Part shown: piece by piece, positions 57,495 through 64,000 of the stretch | Layout: each line of letters begins with the position of its first letter | Numbering within the stretch: the first letter of the stretch is position 1 | From: Bagarius yarrelli | Lineage: Eukaryota > Chordata > Actinopteri > Siluriformes > Sisoridae | DNA: 64,000 bases | NCBI GenBank assembly: GCA_005784505.1 | Contig: VCAZ01000005.1 | Location: 2,592,501 to 2,656,500 of the forward strand | Direction of reading: 5' to 3' | The notes under the pieces: model-generated | What the model saw: the letters and a program-made list of their open reading frames with translations, nothing else | Databases searched by the model: none | Told to the model about the DNA's origin: nothing | Translations under genes and position numbers: made by a program

Positions 57495-57950
57495 ACTGCT
57501 GATACAAAAACTACATTACTGTGTTAATACTTCTGAGGCCACTAGTTTATTTGCTTACCATATATGTTTTACATATGAAAGTTTATTTCCCCTTTTTAGA
57601 TTTTCAAATAGAGACCACTTTTACCACATTTATAATTTTGGGGCTTTAATAATAGTGATACTTGTACTGATGATGATATGATCAAATAGCTTACTATGTT
57701 TTTTACTATATACAGATTTTATACAAAATTTCAATAAACCATGTACAAACGTCAAGGAATAACGCCAAGGCAATAATTATTTATTTTTATTATTTTGGTT
57801 TGGCCTTAAATAGCTACAGTGAGCTAAAAACTAAAATGAAATGAAAAACATTTAGGCTTTTGGGGCACTTCATAACTAATGTAGTGTTTTGTGTGCAAGA
57901 ACAAGTGCCATTATTTAAATTGTTTTCTTTTTTTTTAAGGAGCAGATATA
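57495..57950 (+). repeat. Ancient local duplication, unit 1
   Basis: Ordered similarities with 58685-59340 include TTACTGTGTT, CACTAGT(T/C)TATTTG, ACATTTATA(A/T)TTTTG, the ATTTTGGT / GAGCTAAAAA block and a GTAGTGTT(T) / GAGTGTTA block before GCAAGAA. They are divergent but in the same order. Confidence 0.5.
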
Positions 57951-58684
57951 AAGAGTGTTATGTATTTGTTTAGGTTACTTATTTAAGTTTTTAGCATTTA
58001 CATTAAATCTTTCCCCCCCAAAATGTTTAGTTATTATACAGTTAGGTCTACAGTATAGGTTTTGATGTTTCTGAGCATACAGTAAGAATTATTAAAGTCA
58101 GGCTAATATCGAAACATTTGTTTTAGCAGTTTATTTATTATTATTTAGTTAAGTCCTGTTAAATAGTCTGGTCATTATAAAAAACATAGAACATATAGCC
58201 TAAATGCCGTATTTAGCAATTGGCTCAGCCTTAACTTTATTTGCAAAGTTTAAACAAGGATGTGTCACATTCAGGTGCATAATAGCACATACAACTTACA
58301 AAAAAGCAGAATAGACACAAAAACAAGAAAAAGTTAAATGATATAAAGTTCAGGAGGAAATGGCTGTCCAGAAAATGGATTGTTTCTAAAAGCAACTAAA
58401 GTACATTTACATGTCATTCTGAAAATGATTTGTTTTAGTTTTGCCATTTGTAATGATAAGTCCATAAAGTTAAATTAAAAGAATATCACACGTTGCACTG
58501 AATATTACAATATAGAGATAAGTGCGATTTTTTCAGATCATAATCTACAATACTAATAAAATAAATATATTTTTGTGCATACATCTACAGTAGTCCCACC
58601 TGTCTGAGTGTGTTTGCCAAGTATTAATTTTTTTATGCATTACTCCTATTTGTGTTTTTAGACACAAATCACAGCTTGTTATAT
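57951..58684. other. Unassigned AT-rich sequence
   Basis: Nothing recognised. Confidence 0.5.
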
Positions 58685-59340
58685 TAGAAAAATTTCAATT
58701 ACTGTGTTTCTGTGCCAATATTACTTAAGTCACTAGTCTATTTGTCATTTGCATACCAAATTTCCGCATAGTCATCAATTTCCCTACATTTATATTTTTG
58801 AGGCGATGATAAATGATTGACAGATGGGATAAAATGGAATGGTAGATGGATGGATGGATAGACTGATTGTATGATAATTGTTTAACTGAATGATTTATTG
58901 GATAATTAAATAAATATAATTGAATGATTGGATGATTTATTGGATGATTGATGGATTGGATGATTTATTGGGTGATAGATTGGATAGTAATTAATTGACT
59001 AATAATTGATTAGATGATGAGGATTGACTTATTGGATGATTGATTGATTGGAGGATGATTGATGTAGTTGGATAATAGGTAAAGCTTACTGTATTCAGTA
59101 GATTACTTAGTTTCCATACAAGAATTTAAACAAAAAAACATGACTTCATTTCAGTAATGTGTGTGTGTTGATTTTGGTTTTTCCTTTCGCAATTTAGCTC
59201 ATTTTGGTCTCAAACTGCTAGGATGAGCTAAAAAAAGAAAACATCTAGAACGTAGGGACACTTTATACTACTGGAGTGTTATATGGGCAAGAAGCTCATG
59301 CTAATTTTAGCAATTTTCTTTCAATAGTTAATTTAAATAA
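58685..59340 (+). repeat. Ancient local duplication, unit 2
   Basis: This is the partner of 57495-57950, about 1.2 kb downstream in direct orientation. It is expanded internally by the GGATGATT-type minisatellite at 58840-59065. Confidence 0.5.
58840..59065. repeat. Degenerate GGATGATT/GATTGATT minisatellite
   Basis: Irregular units of GGATGATT, TATTGGATGA and GATTGATTGGA follow a (GGAT)n start. Confidence 0.85.
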
Positions 59341-60443
59341 CATTCATGCAAAGAGAGAAGCATTTATGTTGACTACATTTTTTTTGCTGTAAACACACTG
59401 ACAAACTGTGCTAATTATTTTACAAATTTGAGCCATTATTATCCCTGTGAGAACATGATCAGTTCAAGAAATAAACCACAGCCATTATAGTGCCATACAA
59501 TTATAGTACTAGAAGCGTTCTAGCAACTAGCAGCTGGGTTAAAGCTACAAAATAATATTAACTGAAAATTGAGGCTGTGTCTAAGCTACAAATTTCAACA
59601 AAAAGTATGTAAACACGTATTGTTTTCCTTATTTAAAATTTATCGAATACATTTGCAGAATTACCTTGTGGCCAAATCTCCCATGACCCTAGTTTTCTTA
59701 TGTGTGGGTCCACAACAAATGTAAAATGCCGCAAATAGACTATGTAGCAGGATTCACAACCAAGTTTGTGTCTCATTGGACACATCTGAGAATCAGGATC
59801 AAATAATCGAACATTGATAATCCATAAAAAACCACAGAATGCAAGCTCTAAGGTTAGTAAATACATATAACTTTGCGATGAAATATTAATAAAACATTGT
59901 GTACATGAAATTATTTGAGGGCGTAAACATGGTGATAACACTTAAGACACCAATGATGAGACAGGAGTGAAGAATGAACTAAAAAAACTAAATATGGGCA
60001 TATAATGTGTGTGCTGCTAAGGAAAAGACTGTTTAAAGGAACAAACCATAAACCGAGAAATCACAGACATAAATGTAATAGCCACATATATTTAAACGTA
60101 TACACTTACAATGTCTGTCTATGTGTGTAGACTTAATAAAAAAAAAAAAAGGTCTGTTGCAAGAAGCTACCTTGAAAAAAAATGTAGCAATTTCGTTCAG
60201 GTGAAAGTGCTGGCACTTTTAAATCAGTAAAATGGGAAAGCTATTGAGACAGGATTACATGGCTAATGTGAGCAGATGATGGAAGATCAAGCAAAATCTC
60301 CCACTCAAATAGGCTTAGACTGAACAGTCTTCTCATCCCAATACAGTGTCCTTACACAATCTTTCAGAACTGATTCCCAAAATAGAACAGCATTCTAAAC
60401 CCCCAGCTCTCAATCACAATCACCCACCACTATATGCAAGAGG
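59341..60443. other. Unassigned sequence
   Basis: A 102-codon minus-strand frame at 59633-59941 has no recognisable domain. There is an A run at 60139-60150. Nothing else was identified. Confidence 0.45.
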
Positions 60444-60635
60444 TAAGAAGTGCTAGCGCATTGGTTAAGGTGTTGGACTGCTAACCGGAAGATTGTGGGT
60501 TTGATTCCAGGCACCACCAGGCTACCACTGCTGGGTCCTTAAACAAAGCCCCTAAACCCTGATTGGTCAGTTGAATAAAAAAAAAAAGCTAAAAGGAAAA
60601 TGGAATTCACCCTGGATAAGGGCGTCTGCTAAAGG
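60444..60635 (+). mobile_element. tRNA-derived SINE, full length
   Basis: The head GTGCTAGCGCATTGGTTAAG leads to GGTTTGATTCCAGGC, a body CTACCACTGCTGGGTCCTTA, an expanded internal A run (about 60577-60587) and the tail CCTGGATAAGGGCGTCTGCT. Confidence 0.9.
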
Positions 60636-60660
60636 TTTTAGCAGGTTCTTAGAACCCCGT

Positions 60661-60766
60661 AAACCACCACTGTGGGCCCCCTAACCCCCAATTGCTTAGT
60701 TGTATAAAAAAATAAATAAATAAAGTCGCTCTGGGTAAGGGTGTCCGCCAAATGCTGTAAATGTAT
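60661..60766 (+). mobile_element. tRNA-derived SINE, 3' part, adjacent copy
   Basis: The body ACCACTGTGGGCCCCCTAAC and tail GTCGCTCTGGGTAAGGGTGT follow the previous SINE in the same orientation. An AAAT run expands its middle. Confidence 0.88.
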
Positions 60767-63737
60767 ATAGTAGTGTATATATACACACTATTTACTATAT
60801 ATATATATATATAAATAAATGTGTGTAATTAGCCAGTAAATAAATACAAATCATGGCACTATAATTGTCTCTCATCATTCCATTATTCCAAATAATAAAG
60901 ATATATTTAGTGTAAAAATTAAAAAATACCTAATATTTTTGGAATTTCTTCATATGAGAACGTGAAACAAATGGGAAGTGCTACACCACAGACATACCAA
61001 TACAAAAGTAACCTTTAGTAATGTACATTGAGATTTTATGTACACATATCCAGGCTATCATTGTGTACTTTTATTTAATATTTTTTTATTAATAATATTT
61101 AATTTTTATTAATAATATAAACTGTTGGTTTTTTAAACGAAATCTATAAGAATTATATTTCCACCTCAACGTAATTTTTAATGTCTTGCGTGGCACTGAA
61201 CTCTTTTGATATTCTGTTTTAGGTGTGGTAAACACACAAAAGCAGATTCAACAAAAAAAATAATAATCCAAGCCTAATTTTTTTTATATTTTTTACAAGA
61301 AATGATAAAATATACTCCGGTATGACTAATAAAAACAACGAGACAACATAGATTTTATTTATAAAAAAAACAGGATTGAGTTTATTTCAAAACATTAATG
61401 ATTATTTATTTGACTTTGTTAAACAAATCTTTAATCCCGTTTAAAATTATATTGTGCATCTGCTATAAAAATCTACAAGTAAATCATTTTAATAGAAAAA
61501 AATACTGTATCAGAACAGAATGTATTAGACAGCTAATAAGTACTGCGAGTTACTCACAAAGTTGTCTAAAATGAGAATCAGACCTTTTTTCCTTCATCTT
61601 TAACCTCCTACTTTTATCTTAAATTGTTCTTGGTGTCATTGGTATTAAGCAGACGTGTGCGCACACACACACACACCAATTTATTCTTATTACCTGTACT
61701 CACTCTTACTCAATCTCTCTCACTCGCGCCCCACTTCTTTATAAGTATTTGGTTGTGTTTAAAAAGTTTGCTTGAATTGTTTTCTATCTGATTTATTAAA
61801 TTCTCCTTCACTAGAACTAAGAATTTCCTTCACTAAACACAGAGAAACCCGGAATACCAACTACACCACAGAGCCCCCGGACGTACCAGTGCCTGAGCCC
61901 GATAATATTGTAGCTGAATGGTCACTGAGACGTTCCAGTTTATTTTCCATGTATGAGAATAAACCTAATAATATAAATAAGTTTGTCCCAGTATAAATAT
62001 CTGCTCTGTCTTGTGGGTTTGGTCATGTAGATAAACCTGCTATTAAAGGTAAAACAAAGTCAAGAAAACAGGGTGCTGCTAGCAATTATTGTTGTTTTTT
62101 TTTTTTTTTTTTAATAATTTCTATTACATTGCTGCTTGTACCTTTACTTCCAATAAAACACATCTCTGAGGCCTAGATCTGTCCTAATCCCCCCCCCACA
62201 CACACACACCACCCCATCCCTAACAGAGGGAGTGCATAGTTTATATAGAAGTAACAAAGTCGCTTAATGTTAGAATTAACATAAATAATAAACTACAAGA
62301 ACAAGTAATTAATCTTTATAAATTCACAAATTTCCTAAACATGATGTAATACTGGAATCTGTTCTCCTCATTAAACATTTTTTTGCAAGATTTTTGCAGC
62401 TTTATCAACTTGCTGGAAATTGTTTTAAGGATTTCTTCCTTTTATGTTACTTGGAACTGTACTGAAACAAATTAAAGCGGGCAATACAATGGATTACAGT
62501 AGACTGCTGTGGTTAACGTGCCTAAACATATTATTCTGTTCACATGCTCATGCTGACATTTCTTTCACTTTCTAAAACTAGTTTATGTCACAGTAAGTGT
62601 AAAACCATATACTGGGTAAAAAGATGAGCCAAGACTGGATTAACTCCAAATAAGATAATCATGTAACTAGCATTTAGTAGCTGAAATAAAAATAATATTT
62701 ATGCCGAGCTAGCAAAATTGGCACCAGGAACATCTTATCCTATCGTAATTGTAGGCAATTATTTATTTTGTATTGAATCCACTTTTTTGGCCCCTGTTCA
62801 TCAATAACATTTGTTGTATTTTTTGTTTTACTAAAAAGCCCATAAAACAAAAATATTGAAACATGTGATTGAGTTTTACATGTTTGCCCTTGGCTCCAGT
62901 GGGTTTTATGATAATTGGCCTTTGAGATATAAAGCTTAATGATCAGAGCAGTCATATTTGCATACAAGGATTTTGAGGGGAGCCATTGCTTTTGTGCAAG
63001 ATACCAGTTACAGCAGGTAATTAGAAGGTCTGGCAGTTGGGCACATCACCGGCACAGATTTTGCCAGGAAGCATGCACCGCTTTCTTTTAATGAGGCTCC
63101 ACTTCATGCACTTTTAAGCCCCCCTATGTCTACCCCCCCTCCTCTTTCCACCCAAGACCCTCCAGTGCGTTTACTAGGCATAATCAGAACATAAGCACGC
63201 TCATTATGTCCACTACCACAATAAACCTCCTTTAAAAGTCCTCTGTAGTTACAGCTCATCCCAGGGGGAAATATGTACAATGATGACACAATGTGAAAGA
63301 CTTGGGGAATATTTACAAAGTCAAGTGGCAAGAAAAACATGACACAAAAAGCCATTTAAAGCTTGTTTATGTCGTGAGAACACCAGAGGGCTAACACTTC
63401 ATGGTCATAGCATGCAAAAAGTGAATCTTTTAGTCATTAAACATTACCACAATGCTTGCATGTAGTGTAATGGCAAATATACAATAGCATAGTGCTATAA
63501 CACATACACACAGTTATTTTATATTGGAAATTATTGGTTACTGAAAACATTTTGTTAACATAATTGTGTGGGTTTTTTTCTGTATAATTTTAATATCTTC
63601 AGCATTGATTTACAATGCTGACAGTAATGATGGGGGGAAAAAAAAACAAAAAAAACACATTGATAGAGAAGGTTTGCAGTGTACCACTATTGACTAGTAG
63701 TGTATATACAGTGTGCAAGGCATGTGGATGTTACATA
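60767..63737. other. Unassigned AT-rich sequence, one block CNE-like
   Basis: It contains a (TA)n run at about 60798-60812, (CA)n near 61659-61675, a T run at 62095-62112 and a C/CA run at 62190-62209. Block 63000-63360 is balanced and repeat-free, possibly conserved non-coding DNA. Nothing else is supportable. Confidence 0.4.
61772..61996 (+). other. Unexplained open frame, weak exon candidate
   Basis: Following a pyrimidine-rich stretch and AAACACAG at about 61836-61843, which could act as a splice acceptor, an open frame reads TEPPDVPVPEPDNIVAEWSL and then RRSSLFSMYENKPNNINKFV to a stop at 61994-61996. Its composition is less repetitive and less biased than other chance frames here. No family is recognised, and no neighbouring exon was found. 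It could be a terminal exon, a retroposed fragment or chance. Confidence 0.2.
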
Positions 63738-64000
63738 CAGTGCTGGAGAGTAAAGTTACATGTAACGATAGTAAGTAATTTAATTGCATAATAAATGTAA
63801 CAGTAATGCGTTACTGTTACTAAGGGAAAAATGTGTGTAATTACATTACATTAAAATTACAGTTACTTATGAAAATGGTAACAATTAGCAATAGGGTTAC
63901 AACTAAAGTAAAAAAAAAAAAACCTAGGATATGTTAAGTATTATTTATTTGTTGTTGCTTGTTTGATTTTATATTTTTGTTATGAAGTCTGCTTTTGTGG
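63738..64000 (+). mobile_element. DNA-transposon-like terminal repeat, running off the window
   Basis: It begins CAGTGCTGGAGAGTAAAGTT and continues ACATGTAACG, GTAACAGTAATGCGTTACTG and ATTACAGTTACTTATGAAAA. This is the end of an abundant fish repeat that starts CAGTGTTGG. The other end lies outside the window and the class is not determined. Confidence 0.6.

Overview
The window is non-coding vertebrate DNA, most likely intergenic or deep intronic sequence from a teleost fish. I found no host protein-coding gene, rRNA, tRNA gene or CRISPR array. The base composition is AT-rich, open frames are short, and microsatellites, homopolymers and decayed transposons are dense. The teleost reading rests on several Tc1/mariner families, an abundant tRNA-derived SINE with an 'ATTTGGCAGACGCC'-type tail, hAT and PIF/Harbinger-like MITEs and small solo LTRs. 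The SINE and repeat mix resembles ostariophysan fish, plausibly a catfish; that last step comes from memory of these repeats and was not searched.

Layout. 0-10 kb: a large inverted duplication (arms 172-665 and 3024-3512, spacer about 2.36 kb), solo LTR-like elements, a hAT-like repeat (4500-5130) and one arm of a dispersed repeat pair (9290-9700). 10-25 kb: a nearly complete but dead Tc1 element with IR/DR ends (11767-13225), a solo LTR (16031-16395), a Harbinger-like MITE (17825-18237), two SINEs, a deleted second Tc1 family (20121-20880), and a third Tc1 family (24300-25196) carrying a nested hAT MITE with a perfect 8-bp target duplication. 25-42 kb: mostly unassigned AT-rich DNA with scattered SINEs, a compound (TA)n/(CA)n microsatellite, homopolymers and a polypurine tract. 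42-52 kb: a dense nested repeat cluster. It holds a SINE split by a 558-bp hAT-like element, a fourth Tc1 family (44409-45625), L1-type and CR1/L2-like LINE endonuclease relics, and a Harbinger-like element interrupted by an RTE-like LINE 3' end. 52-64 kb: AT-rich DNA with old local duplications, a second copy of the 4.5-kb repeat, two SINEs in tandem and the start of another DNA-transposon-like repeat at the right edge.

No genes work together here. The window records successive insertions whose relative order can be read from nesting: hAT into Tc1, hAT-like into SINE, LINE into a Harbinger-like element, SINE into a TACTTGAGTA-type repeat. The best leads are the long inverted duplication, the 558-bp hAT-like family with a second reverse-oriented copy 33 kb away, and a pair of related segments (37378-37729 and 48945-49264) that match no repeat class I recognise.
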